In this document: one piece after another, positions 8,070 to 16,895 of the stretch
Layout of the letters: every line of letters starts with the position of its first letter
Position numbering within the stretch: the first letter of the stretch is position 1
Source: Photobacterium gaetbulicola Gung47
Lineage (GTDB): Bacteria; Pseudomonadota; Gammaproteobacteria; Enterobacterales; Vibrionaceae
NCBI GenBank assembly: GCA_000940995.1
Contig: CP005974.1
Location: 3,782,001-3,846,000 of the forward strand
Direction: 5' to 3'
Length of the DNA: 64,000 nt
The notes under the pieces: generated by a model
What the model was told of the DNA's origin: nothing
Seen by the model: only the letters and a program-made list of their open reading frames with translations
The model's database searches: none
Translations under genes and position numbers: made by a program

Positions 8070-8142
8070 GGCTAGCGGCCTGAGCCTGCCTGTTAGGCTG
8101 GAGGAGCAAACAGGCAAGGGGTCAGCACGGGTTGCGCTAGCC
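8070..8142 (-). promoter_or_regulatory. Nested hairpins in the ilvI leader
   Basis: An outer stem pairs 8070-8077 (GGCTAGCG) with 8135-8142 (CGCTAGCC). An inner stem pairs 8087-8094 (TGCCTGTT) with 8109-8116 (AACAGGCA). Both are perfect 8-base helices in the mRNA leader about 60-130 bases before ilvI. No convincing branched-chain leader peptide precedes them, so the mechanism is unknown. Confidence 0.45.
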
Positions 8143-8545
8143 TGCAATTGGAATACAGCAGCCTCGAGATACACGGCGGCTTCAATTAGCTATACAGGCT
8201 GATATAACATAGTTAGGGCTTATTTTTAGCCTAATAAAATGAAATCAAGTGATGTTTTCATGCTATGTGTTCTGCTCCGTGTCATAACACGAGCAGTAAT
8301 CCGCAACAACTGTAACGTTTTTTTAGCAAACAAGTCTATCGTGCGAAGGCAGTTAACACATTTCCTCTAAAATGAGTAAATATTCATCAAGATAATAGCC
8401 AACCAATAGAGCCAGAGTAAGATAATGCCCCGCCAACCCCCACTCTGGCAGCATGTTTAACTGCTCGAACCAGCTGGCACGTTCTCCTTTGCCCTACGGC
8501 AAGGGGCTCGAGCACCTCACTCCTCGCCCACACCTTTCAACAGGC
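8143..8545. other. Regulatory region between ilvI and the acyl-CoA synthetase gene
   Basis: About 400 bases without a supported gene. The part nearest ilvI is AT-rich. It contains a near-palindrome TTAGGGCT...AGCCTAA around 8211-8235, and a hairpin-like repeat CTGCTC(C)GTGT...ACACGAGCAG near 8274-8299. These are plausible sites for Lrp or LeuO, which control ilvIH in enterobacteria, but no consensus match is claimed. The part from 8400 to 8545 shows nothing I can name. Confidence 0.4.
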
Positions 8546-8575
8546 AATAAAAAAGGAGAGCCGGAGCTCTCCTTT
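8546..8575 (-). terminator. Terminator of the acyl-CoA synthetase gene
   Basis: On the minus strand AAAGGAGAGC, a four-base loop, GCTCTCCTTT and a T run, starting 18 bases past the stop. Confidence 0.88.
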
Positions 8576-8592
8576 ACAGGGATGAGATACAA

Positions 8593-10404
8593 TTACTTCG
8601 CCGCTTTGTGGCTTTCTTCGTACATGCGCTCAATTTGCTGGTGGTAACGATCCTGGATCACCTTGCGACGCAGTTTCTGGGTCGGTGTCAGCTCGCCTTT
8701 ATCCATCGAGAACGCACTCGGCAGCAGGGTAAACTTCTTCACTTGCTCAAAGCGGGCCAAGTCTTTCTGCAGCTCTACCACGCGTTTCTCGATCAGCTCG
8801 ATGATCTGGTTGTGCTTGATCAGCTCCATCCGATCCTGGTACTTGATATTGAGCTCACGGGCATGCTCTTCCAGAGTTTCGAAACATGGCACAATCAAAG
8901 CCGAGACAAACTTACGAGTATCGGCTATCACTGCGATTTGCTCGATGAAATGGTCTTTACCAATCGTGCCTTCGATCACCTGCGGGGCAATGTATTTACC
9001 GCCAGAGGTCTTCATCAGCTCCTTGATGCGATCGGTAATGAACAAGTTGCCATCGGCATCGATATGGCCGGCATCTCCGGTCTTTAAGAAGCCGTCTTCA
9101 GTAAAGTTCTTGGCGGTTTCTTCCGGCATGTTGTAATAGCCGCGCATGACCATCGGGCCGCGAACCAAGATTTCGTTGTTGTCGCCGATCTTGACTTCGG
9201 CGCCCGGCATCGGCATGCCGATCGAATCCGGGTTAAAGCACTTGTCATCCCAGCACGATACGGTCGCCGTGGTCTCGGTCATACCGTAGCCCAGTTTGAC
9301 ATTGATACCGATAGCGTGGAAGAAGCGACCGATGCTCTCGTCGAGCTTGGCTCCCCCACACGGCATAAACTTGATGTTACCACCCAGGATGGCACGTAGC
9401 TTGGACAGCACCAGCTTATCCGCCAGCGCATGGCTCTTCTTCAGCAGCCATGACGGTTCACGGCACTCCTGGCGAGCTAGAGCCATACGAGCGCCCATGT
9501 TTACCGCCCAAGTGAAGATCACCTTGCGCTGGAAAGGGGCACGGGCCACTTTGTCGTGGACGGTTGAATAAATCTTCTCGTAGACCCTTGGTACTGCCGC
9601 CATGACATTCGGCTTCACTTCGGCCAAGGCTTCTTTTAGCAGGTTGGTATCGGCGAGGTAGCAGTTCACCCCGCCGCGATGCAGGACATAGAAGGTCCAC
9701 GCACGCTCAAAAACATGCGACAGAGGAAGGAAACACAGCGACACATCGCCTTCTTCCAAAGCCAGCGTCTGGTCGTGGCCCTCGATCTGGGAGGCTATGT
9801 TGGCGTAGTCTAGCATGACACCTTTTGGCGTCCCGGTGGTGCCCGAGGTGTAAATCAGCGTCAGCAGATCGTCCATGGCCGCTTCGTCAAGGCGCTGTGC
9901 CAGGGTTTCATTGGCTGCTGAGTCGGCAGCCGCCACAAAATCGTCAAAGCGGATCACCAGCGGGTGCTCGGTCAGGCTTTCCACTTCTCCCATTACCACG
10001 ATATGCTCCAGCTCCGGGCAATCGCCCGCTACGGAAACTGCGGCATCGAGCTGGGCCTGCTCGCCGACAAACAGAATACGGATCCCGGCATCATTGATGA
10101 TGTATGCGGCCTGCTGCGGCGTGTTGGTAGGGTAAATAGGGACAGTTACGGCTCGGTTGTAGAGAGTTGCAAAGTCAGCCACTGTCCATCGTGGCATGTT
10201 GTTGGAGAAAATACCGACCTTGTCTTGGACATTCAGACCATGCCCAACCATGGCCAGCGCCAGCTGTTGGATCTGCTCGCCAAACTCGCTCCAGCGGATA
10301 TCCTGCCATTGACCTGCCACTTGGTGGCGTAATGCAACCTGATCACCTAAACGCTCAACTTGAGAACGAATACGGTTGACGATATGAAATTCACGTTTAG
10401 CCAT
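8593..10404 (-). CDS. AMP-dependent long-chain acyl-CoA synthetase
   Basis: 603 residues of the ANL superfamily, FadD15-like branch. It activates a long-chain fatty acid with ATP, through an acyl-adenylate, to acyl-CoA. The phosphate loop LIYTSGTTGTPKGV is at about residues 184-197. GYGMTETTATVS and GDAGHIDADGNLFITDR are the adenylate-binding motifs. The C-terminal lysine region follows in RIKELMKTSGGKYIAP. There is no signal peptide. It lies between leuO and ilvI on the same strand but has its own terminator and a 300-base upstream gap. It is probably distinct from the main FadD of beta-oxidation; the chain length preferred is unknown. Confidence 0.92.
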   Translation of the reverse strand: MAKREFHIVNRIRSQVERLGDQVALRHQVAGQWQDIRWSEFGEQIQQLALAMVGHGLNVQDKVGIFSNNMPRWTVADFATLYNRAVTVPIYPTNTPQQAAYIINDAGIRILFVGEQAQLDAAVSVAGDCPELEHIVVMGEVESLTEHPLVIRFDDFVAAADSAANETLAQRLDEAAMDDLLTLIYTSGTTGTPKGVMLDYANIASQIEGHDQTLALEEGDVSLCFLPLSHVFERAWTFYVLHRGGVNCYLADTNLLKEALAEVKPNVMAAVPRVYEKIYSTVHDKVARAPFQRKVIFTWAVNMGARMALARQECREPSWLLKKSHALADKLVLSKLRAILGGNIKFMPCGGAKLDESIGRFFHAIGINVKLGYGMTETTATVSCWDDKCFNPDSIGMPMPGAEVKIGDNNEILVRGPMVMRGYYNMPEETAKNFTEDGFLKTGDAGHIDADGNLFITDRIKELMKTSGGKYIAPQVIEGTIGKDHFIEQIAVIADTRKFVSALIVPCFETLEEHARELNIKYQDRMELIKHNQIIELIEKRVVELQKDLARFEQVKKFTLLPSAFSMDKGELTPTQKLRRKVIQDRYHQQIERMYEESHKAAK

Positions 10405-10652
10405 AACTACTCTGCCATTCGGGCTTACACCTGTAAGCCTATTCCGCTGGGGAGTCTACCCGTGACGCAGGGAAAAAGGCAACTCCGTGAGCTCACAAAA
10501 TCCCTATTTCTCTGGTACGACCAGAATTGAAAAGCCAGATATTACAAAGGCTCTACCTTTCCCTAATAGCATGGCTACAAAGTGTAAGGAAATACGTCTA
10601 ACTATCCGCCTACTTACAGTATAACGGTACACTCGGGCTTGCTGCGAAACAG

Positions 10653-10680
10653 AGAAGCCAGCAAGTGCTGGCTTCTTTTC
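10653..10680 (-). terminator. Hairpin downstream of leuO
   Basis: A perfect 11-base stem, AGAAGCCAGCA with TGCTGGCTTCT, and a two-base loop, 21 bases past the leuO stop. The T run is better on the plus strand than on the minus strand, so termination of leuO is inferred from position. Confidence 0.65.
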
Positions 10681-10701
10681 GCAAAGGCAACGGCGAGCGG
10701 T

Positions 10702-11658
10702 TTAGATCGAGCTGTCACCACATACCGACAGCAACTGATCGCGCATCCAGATATGGCCTTTGTCCTTTTGTGATGACTCATGCCAGCTGAGATACCCAGC
10801 AATCTTGTGTGATTCCACCGGCAATGGCAAAACCTTCAGCTGCTGGCTGGCGGCGGTGACGTTGGCCAGCCAACGTGGTACCACGGCAATCAGCTCAGAC
10901 TGGCTGACAACATACATAATGTTGCTCAGGCTTGCGCCCTGGTAAGCTTCCTGATAGCTGGTGTGACTGCGGTAAATGTGATCGGCAAACATCTTCACCC
11001 CTGGGATCGACTTCATGACCGCATGCTGCTCCTGGGCAAACTCAGTCTCTGTAAGCGCCTCGCCAATACGCGGATGATTACCGGCCGCGACCACAACCAA
11101 CTCATCGGTGAACAGCTCGGTACTACAGAACCCCGGCTCATCAAAGCGCGCATAGTCAATGACAAAATCAATGTCCTGGTAGCGCATCTTCTGTGGCAGC
11201 TCAGCATCCAGTTCGGCTTCCACCAGTACCCTGACATAGGGGGCCTGCTCAGCCACATTACTCAGGATCCGTGGCGCAAAACGCATGTCCGATGGACTGC
11301 AAACCGCCAGTTTGAAAGTGCGGGTCGAGGTGTCCGGTGAAAAAATGGATGATGGCAGCTCATTCTTCACCAACTGCAAGGCTTGGCGCAGTGGGCCAAA
11401 AAGCTGCTTGGCACGCAGGGTCGGTTGGATCCCTCGCCCGTGGCGAATAAACAATTCATCGTTGAACATTACCTTCAGGCGGGCGACAGCATTACTGACT
11501 GCTGGCTGGGACATACCCAGGTTATGTGCCGCGCGGGTGATATTTTGTTCCTGCATAACCGCATCGAACACGGTCAACAAATTGAGATCGACGCTGCGTA
11601 AGTTGGATTCCATTTTGTAGCCATCTGCAGGATGAATCGGTGCATTCTTGCGTGCCAT
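10702..11658 (-). CDS. leuO: LysR-family global regulator LeuO
   Basis: 318 residues. The helix-turn-helix region is nearly identical to E. coli LeuO: VDLNLLTVFDAVMQEQNITR, then GMSQPAVSNAVARLKVMFND. The substrate-binding domain follows, with the conserved tail YLSWHESSQKDKGHIWM. LeuO opposes H-NS silencing in enterobacteria, and in Vibrio it controls stress and virulence traits. It lies between leuABCD and ilvIH, its usual neighbourhood. The 350 bases upstream are markedly AT-rich, typical of an H-NS/LeuO-controlled promoter. Confidence 0.96.
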   Translation of the reverse strand: MARKNAPIHPADGYKMESNLRSVDLNLLTVFDAVMQEQNITRAAHNLGMSQPAVSNAVARLKVMFNDELFIRHGRGIQPTLRAKQLFGPLRQALQLVKNELPSSIFSPDTSTRTFKLAVCSPSDMRFAPRILSNVAEQAPYVRVLVEAELDAELPQKMRYQDIDFVIDYARFDEPGFCSTELFTDELVVVAAGNHPRIGEALTETEFAQEQHAVMKSIPGVKMFADHIYRSHTSYQEAYQGASLSNIMYVVSQSELIAVVPRWLANVTAASQQLKVLPLPVESHKIAGYLSWHESSQKDKGHIWMRDQLLSVCGDSSI

Positions 11659-11957
11659 TATTTGCCTCTATAGATTACCGTTATGGGGCAAAATCCGTTA
11701 TGCCGCCGGTGAATAACTGGGCATTCCAATGCCTCTGAAAACTGACTCCCTCTCTCGGGGTGGTGCCAGTATGTTTCAAATAGATTGACGAAATAAATAG
11801 GCAAGTATCAGCAAATTGATGCATTGATATATAAAAAGCTCAATTCAGAATACAAACACTTAACTATCAACACCTTACCTTCATCATAAAAAAACCTAAA
11901 ATATCTATAATTAAAATAAAGCTTCAATTATAAGCAAAATTAAAGAGTTAGAAGAGA
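11659..11957. other. AT-rich regulatory region upstream of leuO
   Basis: No gene is supported in these 300 bases. The stretch 11770-11957 is far richer in A and T than the flanking genes, with many A and T tracts and TATAAT-like hexamers. Several -10-like elements make a single promoter impossible to assign by eye. It is a likely H-NS/LeuO nucleation region. Confidence 0.5.
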
Positions 11958-11984
11958 CAAAAAAAGGCCTTAAGCGGCCTTTTC
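11958..11984 (-). terminator. Terminator of the glycosyltransferase operon
   Basis: On the minus strand AAAAGGCC, loop, GGCCTTTT and a run of seven T, beginning 23 bases past the stop. Confidence 0.85.
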
Positions 11985-12006
11985 TCCAAGAGTCAATACA
12001 GCGGGG

Positions 12007-13113
12007 TTATAACGTCGTTATCGCTGAATGCTTATGGTTGGGGGGATAATGAGTGCACCATTCGACCATCGCCTCTTGGACCACCTCCGGATACTCGACC
12101 CTCTCCCAAAGCTGCAGCCATAATTCATCACAGTGATGCCAGTTACCCGATAGTACCCAGCGTGCAATGCCCATCGCCACATCCGGCACGGTCACCGCTC
12201 CGACCGAGCCGCAGTCCAACCAATTTCTGACCGCCGCCGGATCCAAATAGCTCATCGAACGGGCCAACCCCATCATCTCGAGAGTCATCACATTGCTGAT
12301 CTGCTCATACTGGCCATGCAGCGGTTTGAGCAACAATTTCTTGCCTAGGCTCATCGCCTCGGACGGCAGTTCGAAACCGCCATTGGCAATCACTCCGCAA
12401 CATTGATGCAAACGCTGATGAAAGCTCTCCCGGTTAAGCTGACGAACGCTGACATTACTATACTCACGGTCTTCCACGGCATCAGGGTGGTAACAATAAA
12501 AATGCACCTGAGTGAAGCGAGTCAACAACTCGAGTACAGCTTGCAAATTTTCGAACGGGAGATAAACCAACACCGACTGGTCATGGCCCACCGGTGCTAC
12601 ATGCAAAGGCACAATCGGCGGCAGGATCATCTGGTTGAAGTGGAACCAGTGCACCCCTAGTTGCTGAGCTGTCGGGGCAAAGCCGCGGAGCACCATAGCA
12701 TCAACCCAGCTCCGCCCCTGAGTCGGGATATCGCACAGAAAAGCATTCTGATGACTAATACCGATACTGTGTACTTTCTGCCTTCTGGCCGCCCAAGCCG
12801 ACACCGGCTCGAAATCATTGAGCACCACATCATAGCCGGACACATCGAGGCTACGGACATCGTGCAGGAAAGTGGTGATATGATTGTTGGCCAGGGTTTT
12901 CCAGCGGTTCACTTCACCATTTTCCGTCACGAAAGTCAGCCCGCGGCGAACCTGATACTGGCCAAAGCAATCCATATCAAAATATCGGTTATCCGGTCGC
13001 CCCGTAAACAGAAAGTCAACCTCGGCGCCTAACGTCGAAAATGCCCTGGCCATTTCGCGGGCCCTTGAAATATGGCCGTTGCCCGTTCCCTGGACACCAT
13101 AAAGGATCTTCAT
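12007..13113 (-). CDS. Glycosyltransferase of the MJ1255/VC2487 family
   Basis: 368 residues from the ATG at 13113. A longer frame reaches 13254, but the homologous part starts at MKILYGVQGTGNGHISRARE, preceded by GAGGAG. The glycine-rich GTGNGHISRA loop and the C-terminal VIANGGFELPSEAMSLGKKL resemble the two Rossmann domains of GT-B enzymes such as MurG-like transferases. KPLHGQYEQISN is a typical donor-site motif. It begins 14 bases after the PAP2 gene, so the two are one transcription unit. The phosphatase partner suggests a lipid-linked glycan, but the donor and acceptor are unknown. Confidence 0.85.
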   Translation of the reverse strand: MKILYGVQGTGNGHISRAREMARAFSTLGAEVDFLFTGRPDNRYFDMDCFGQYQVRRGLTFVTENGEVNRWKTLANNHITTFLHDVRSLDVSGYDVVLNDFEPVSAWAARRQKVHSIGISHQNAFLCDIPTQGRSWVDAMVLRGFAPTAQQLGVHWFHFNQMILPPIVPLHVAPVGHDQSVLVYLPFENLQAVLELLTRFTQVHFYCYHPDAVEDREYSNVSVRQLNRESFHQRLHQCCGVIANGGFELPSEAMSLGKKLLLKPLHGQYEQISNVMTLEMMGLARSMSYLDPAAVRNWLDCGSVGAVTVPDVAMGIARWVLSGNWHHCDELWLQLWERVEYPEVVQEAMVEWCTHYPPNHKHSAITTL

Positions 13114-13127
13114 TGATCGGCGACTCC

Positions 13128-13631
13128 TCAAAAGCTCACCAGCTGGAAACAGAAGATGCCCAGCAGGGCTCCTGCAATCACATCGGTAATGTAGTGGACA
13201 CCAAGCAGTACCCGGGAAAAACCTATCGCTACCGCCCACGGCCAGATAAACCACGAGGTATCCGGGTAGAAGGCGGTGATGAGCGAGGCCATGACAAACG
13301 CTGCCGTGGTATGGCCCGATGGCAGGCTGTACTTGTCCGACGGCGTGACAAAACTTGGCAGTGCCTCCGGGCGGCGCCGCTTCAAACTATATTTAAGGAG
13401 CAGGTAAACGGGCACCTCCAAGGCAAAGGCCTGCAACCCGGTTTTCACCACATCGGCTCCCTGCTCGACATCGGCGCCCCATATCATTAGCGCGAAAATC
13501 ACATATAGGTGACCGTCCCCGGTGTGGGAAACCGCACGGCTAAATCGCGCAACCTGAATGTTGAAACGATGACAAAGGCAAAGTGTCGAAAAGGCGTAAT
13601 CCATTCGCTGTAACGGTGTCAGTAAGGTCAT
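13128..13631 (-). CDS. PAP2-family membrane phosphatase
   Basis: 167 residues with several hydrophobic spans. All three catalytic blocks of the PAP2 superfamily are visible: KYSLKRRRP, YSLPSGHTTAAF, and SRVLLGVHYITDVIAG. These enzymes dephosphorylate lipids such as undecaprenyl pyrophosphate or phosphatidic acid on the outer face of the inner membrane. The start has AGGAGC at good spacing. It is the first gene of a pair with the downstream glycosyltransferase, which hints at lipid-carrier recycling or glycolipid synthesis; that link is inference. Confidence 0.88.
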   Translation of the reverse strand: MTLLTPLQRMDYAFSTLCLCHRFNIQVARFSRAVSHTGDGHLYVIFALMIWGADVEQGADVVKTGLQAFALEVPVYLLLKYSLKRRRPEALPSFVTPSDKYSLPSGHTTAAFVMASLITAFYPDTSWFIWPWAVAIGFSRVLLGVHYITDVIAGALLGIFCFQLVSF

Positions 13632-13717
13632 TGTCCAGCTCCTAAGCTGATTAACTCTTGTTCAGATTAGGAAAGGGATATGACAGCGCAGTGACGCTTT
13701 GGAGGAGGGATAATGAC

Positions 13718-13759
13718 AATCCTTCCGTGTCCTTTATCAAAAAGTACAGCGGAAGGATT
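13718..13759. repeat. Inverted repeat between the RND and PAP2 genes
   Basis: AATCCTTCCG and CGGAAGGATT separated by 22 bases, 26 bases past the RND permease stop. There is no T run, so it may be a weak terminator or an mRNA 3' stabiliser. Confidence 0.45.
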
Positions 13760-13784
13760 ATCTGTAGCCATTGTGAATGAAGCG

Positions 13785-16700
13785 CTACGCAGAGACTAAT
13801 TTTTCGTGGCGATGGACCAACTTGAAGTCAGATAAAATGACATAAGCCGCCGGGATCATGAACAGCACCAGCAAGGTCGAGGTGAAAATCCCGAACACAA
13901 TCGAGATCACCAGGGGCTTGATGACCTGGGCCTGCAGGCTGGTTTCCAGCATCAGCGGCAACAAGCCGGCTGCCGTGGTCAGCGAGGTAAGGAACACCGC
14001 CCGGAAACGCTCGCGACTCGCTTGTACCACAGCCCTCTCGATATCATCGCCATCATCGAGGTGGTGGCGGATGTACTGCACCAGCAAGATAGAGTCATTG
14101 ACCACCACACCGGCCAGCGATACAAAGCCCATCATACTCGGCATACTCAACGGGTGCCCCAGCAGCAAGTGGCCCCAGAATACCCCGATCAGTGCCAGGG
14201 GGATCGCCAGTAGCACCACAAACGGCTCGAGATAGCTGCGGAACTGGAAGCTGAGGATCACAAACACGCCGAAGATCCCCAGCACAAACCCTGTCGCCAT
14301 CGACTGGCCGGTTTCCGCGGTGTCCTTGGCCGCACCTTCGAAGTCAAACCGGAGTCCTGGGTAATCTTGCTGCAGTTTCGGCATCAGTTTGGCCCTGAAC
14401 TGACCCAGCACCTCACCGGAGCTGATCACACTCTCTTGCAGATCGCCGTAGACACTGAGGGTGCGAAGTCCGTTAATGCGCTGGATACGGACATAGTTAC
14501 GCTGGTGCTCGAGGATCGCCACCGAGGCCAATGGGATCTGGCTACCGTCGGATAATATGATCGGGAAGCTCGATAAGTTTTGCAGATCCGCCGCCCGCTC
14601 CTTGTTGAACATCACTTCGATTTCGATATTCTCAGGTCCGATCTGGATTTCATCGGCAGTCTGGCCAAAATAGGCAGCCCGGAGCTGGGAAGCAATCATC
14701 TGGCCGTCGACACCGAAAGCCTCTGCCCCTGGGCGTAAGCGTATCAGCACTTCCGGCTTACCCATCCGCATATCATCCAGTACTCCCGATACACCAGCAA
14801 ACTCATTGAAGAACTGTTGGGTTTCGACAGAAGCAGCCTTGAGCATCGCCAAATCATCGTGCTGCATCCGTACCTCAATGGCACGCCCACCAGGCCCCAT
14901 CATTGGCTGTTTGTAAACCAAAGCCACCGGCGCTGCCAGTTCGCCAACATCTTCCCGCCAGGCATCGATGAACTCATCAATCAAACTATTGCGGATCTCG
15001 GCACTGAGCAGATCAAGCCGGACAGTTGCCACATGCGGTCCATTCTCGTCGGCATCGGCGTTGAAGTTAAACTGCTCGGTGATGTTGCTCACCAGCGAGA
15101 CTCCGCCTTCGTTGCGCTCACTCCACTGCTCATTGAGACGTTTGGCTGAAGCCACAATGACATCAACCACCGCCTCGGTCTGGCTGAGTGTCGAGCCCGG
15201 TGGCAGGATGATCCTCGCTTCGGCAATATCACCATCGAGCTCAGGGAAACCGACGAACTTCAAACCGCCGCCCGCCAACAAGGCAAAGGAGGCAAACAGC
15301 AGGCCAATCACCCCGCCGACAAACAGGTAACGCCACTGCACCACGAGGGTTACCATCTTGACCAAGTACTCATTACGAAACCGCTCAAAGCGGGCCAGGA
15401 AACTCTGCTTCCAGCGCGGCGGCCGCCGCTCCTGCTTCTGGCGATGCAGTGAATGGCTGAGGTGGCTCGGCAAAATCAAGAAGGCTTCAACCAAGCTGAT
15501 CGACAACACCAAGATCAGTACCTGCGGCACCACCCGCAATACCGCCCCCATTTCCCCTTCCAGGAAAATCAGGCTACCGAAAATACAGATGGTGGTGAGA
15601 AACGACGACACCACCCCCGGCAGCACTTTCTTGACCCCGTTGTACACCGCATCCTGGATCTTCTGGCCGCGATCAAGATGGGAGGCGATGGACTCAGATA
15701 TCACGATCGCATCATCCATCATGATCCCGATGGCCATCAGCAAGCCCACCAGAGACATGATGTTGATCGACAGGGAAAAGGTCGCCATCAGGAACATGCT
15801 GCCGAGAAAAGCGACCGGCAGGCCTGCCGCGATCCAAAACGAATAGCGGAACGAGAAGAACAGCCACATCACGGCAAAGACCAAGATAACCCCCTGCCAG
15901 CCATTTTTGACCATCATGGTCAGGCGATCCCAAAGCAGCGATGACAGATCGTTGGTCAGGGTCAGGGTGACCCCGGTCGGTGCGCGCTGGTTTTCGGCTT
16001 CGACAAACGCTTCGACCCGCTCTTTGATCCGCAGCGCATCATCGGCCTTGTTCTTGCTGACTCGCAACATGGCCGCCGGTACACCATCGAACAGCACCTT
16101 CTGCTCATCCAGCGCAAAACGGTCGGTGATGGTCGCCACATCCCCCAGCCGCAGCACCGCTCCCTGGGTATCAGCACCGACTACCGTGCGGGCTATGGTC
16201 TCCGGGGTAATTTTCTGCTCATCGAAACGGATCAGCAAGTTACGGTCTGCCAGCTCAATATTTCCGCTTGGTAGCTTGATGTTTTGCCGACTCAGCTTGC
16301 TGGCGATATCACTGACACTCAAGCCAAGCTGGCGAATTGCCACCTCATCAAGCTCCACCCTGAGCTGGTGATCAGAAAAACCACTGACTTCGACCAGCGA
16401 GACACCGTAGTCAAGCTTGAGGGTCCGCTTGAGCTGCTCGGCATAGGCTTTGAGGTGCGGCAAGCTGGTATCGGCTTTGATCGCAACATCGACCACCGGC
16501 TCGTTCCAGTCCAACTCTCGGACAATCGGCGATTCGATTTCAGTCGGGAAATCATTAATCGCATTGATCTGAGTCTGGACGTCCACCAGCATCCGCGAAA
16601 CCACCTCGCTATTGGTCAGCTTGAGGATCAGCGACGCCGATCCCTCCACCGCTTCACACCGGGTCTCGACAATATTGGCCAGCCCGTCGACGGCATCTTC

Positions 16701-16895
16701 CATCCGCATACAGATGCTCTCTTCCACTTCCTGTGGCGAGGCACCGGGATACACCACCGAGGCAATGATGTAGGGCGGAGAAAACTCCGGAAAGGTTTCA
16801 CGCTTAATTTTCGGCAGCGACACCAGACCGAGGATAATCAGTGCCAGCATCATCAAGTTGGCAGCCGTCGGATGGCGGGAGAAGTAACGGATCAT
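13785..16895 (-). CDS. RND-family multidrug efflux permease
   Basis: 1036 residues, typical of HAE1-type RND pumps. The N-terminus has RHPTAANLMMLALIILGL as the first span, then a large periplasmic loop, then the central block of spans around 340-560. The second half repeats this pattern, with a large loop and a block of spans from about residue 850. GIMMDDAIVISESI and FVSLAGVVVNDSILLV are the transmembrane motifs with the proton-relay aspartates. It exports toxic compounds using the proton gradient, together with the adaptor whose stop codon overlaps its start by four bases. No outer-membrane channel is encoded nearby, so a TolC-like protein elsewhere is presumed. Confidence 0.93.
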   Translation of the reverse strand: MIRYFSRHPTAANLMMLALIILGLVSLPKIKRETFPEFSPPYIIASVVYPGASPQEVEESICMRMEDAVDGLANIVETRCEAVEGSASLILKLTNSEVVSRMLVDVQTQINAINDFPTEIESPIVRELDWNEPVVDVAIKADTSLPHLKAYAEQLKRTLKLDYGVSLVEVSGFSDHQLRVELDEVAIRQLGLSVSDIASKLSRQNIKLPSGNIELADRNLLIRFDEQKITPETIARTVVGADTQGAVLRLGDVATITDRFALDEQKVLFDGVPAAMLRVSKNKADDALRIKERVEAFVEAENQRAPTGVTLTLTNDLSSLLWDRLTMMVKNGWQGVILVFAVMWLFFSFRYSFWIAAGLPVAFLGSMFLMATFSLSINIMSLVGLLMAIGIMMDDAIVISESIASHLDRGQKIQDAVYNGVKKVLPGVVSSFLTTICIFGSLIFLEGEMGAVLRVVPQVLILVLSISLVEAFLILPSHLSHSLHRQKQERRPPRWKQSFLARFERFRNEYLVKMVTLVVQWRYLFVGGVIGLLFASFALLAGGGLKFVGFPELDGDIAEARIILPPGSTLSQTEAVVDVIVASAKRLNEQWSERNEGGVSLVSNITEQFNFNADADENGPHVATVRLDLLSAEIRNSLIDEFIDAWREDVGELAAPVALVYKQPMMGPGGRAIEVRMQHDDLAMLKAASVETQQFFNEFAGVSGVLDDMRMGKPEVLIRLRPGAEAFGVDGQMIASQLRAAYFGQTADEIQIGPENIEIEVMFNKERAADLQNLSSFPIILSDGSQIPLASVAILEHQRNYVRIQRINGLRTLSVYGDLQESVISSGEVLGQFRAKLMPKLQQDYPGLRFDFEGAAKDTAETGQSMATGFVLGIFGVFVILSFQFRSYLEPFVVLLAIPLALIGVFWGHLLLGHPLSMPSMMGFVSLAGVVVNDSILLVQYIRHHLDDGDDIERAVVQASRERFRAVFLTSLTTAAGLLPLMLETSLQAQVIKPLVISIVFGIFTSTLLVLFMIPAAYVILSDFKLVHRHEKLVSA

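Noticed and set aside
8475..8493. TGGCAC...TTTGCC resembling a sigma-54 promoter
   Set aside because: The spacing between the GG and GC elements is two bases too long, and nothing lies downstream on that strand to be transcribed.
8453..8647. 64-codon plus-strand frame between ilvI and the acyl-CoA synthetase gene
   Set aside because: It has no ribosome-binding site, runs through the acyl-CoA synthetase terminator and into that gene antisense, and its composition is not protein-like.
13114..13254. N-terminal extension of the glycosyltransferase frame to 13254
   Set aside because: The extension overlaps the PAP2 gene, and family homology and the ribosome-binding site place the start at 13113.
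15358..15944. Overlapping plus-strand frames of about 160 codons antisense to the RND permease
   Set aside because: They lie within a clear RND coding region and have no family resemblance.
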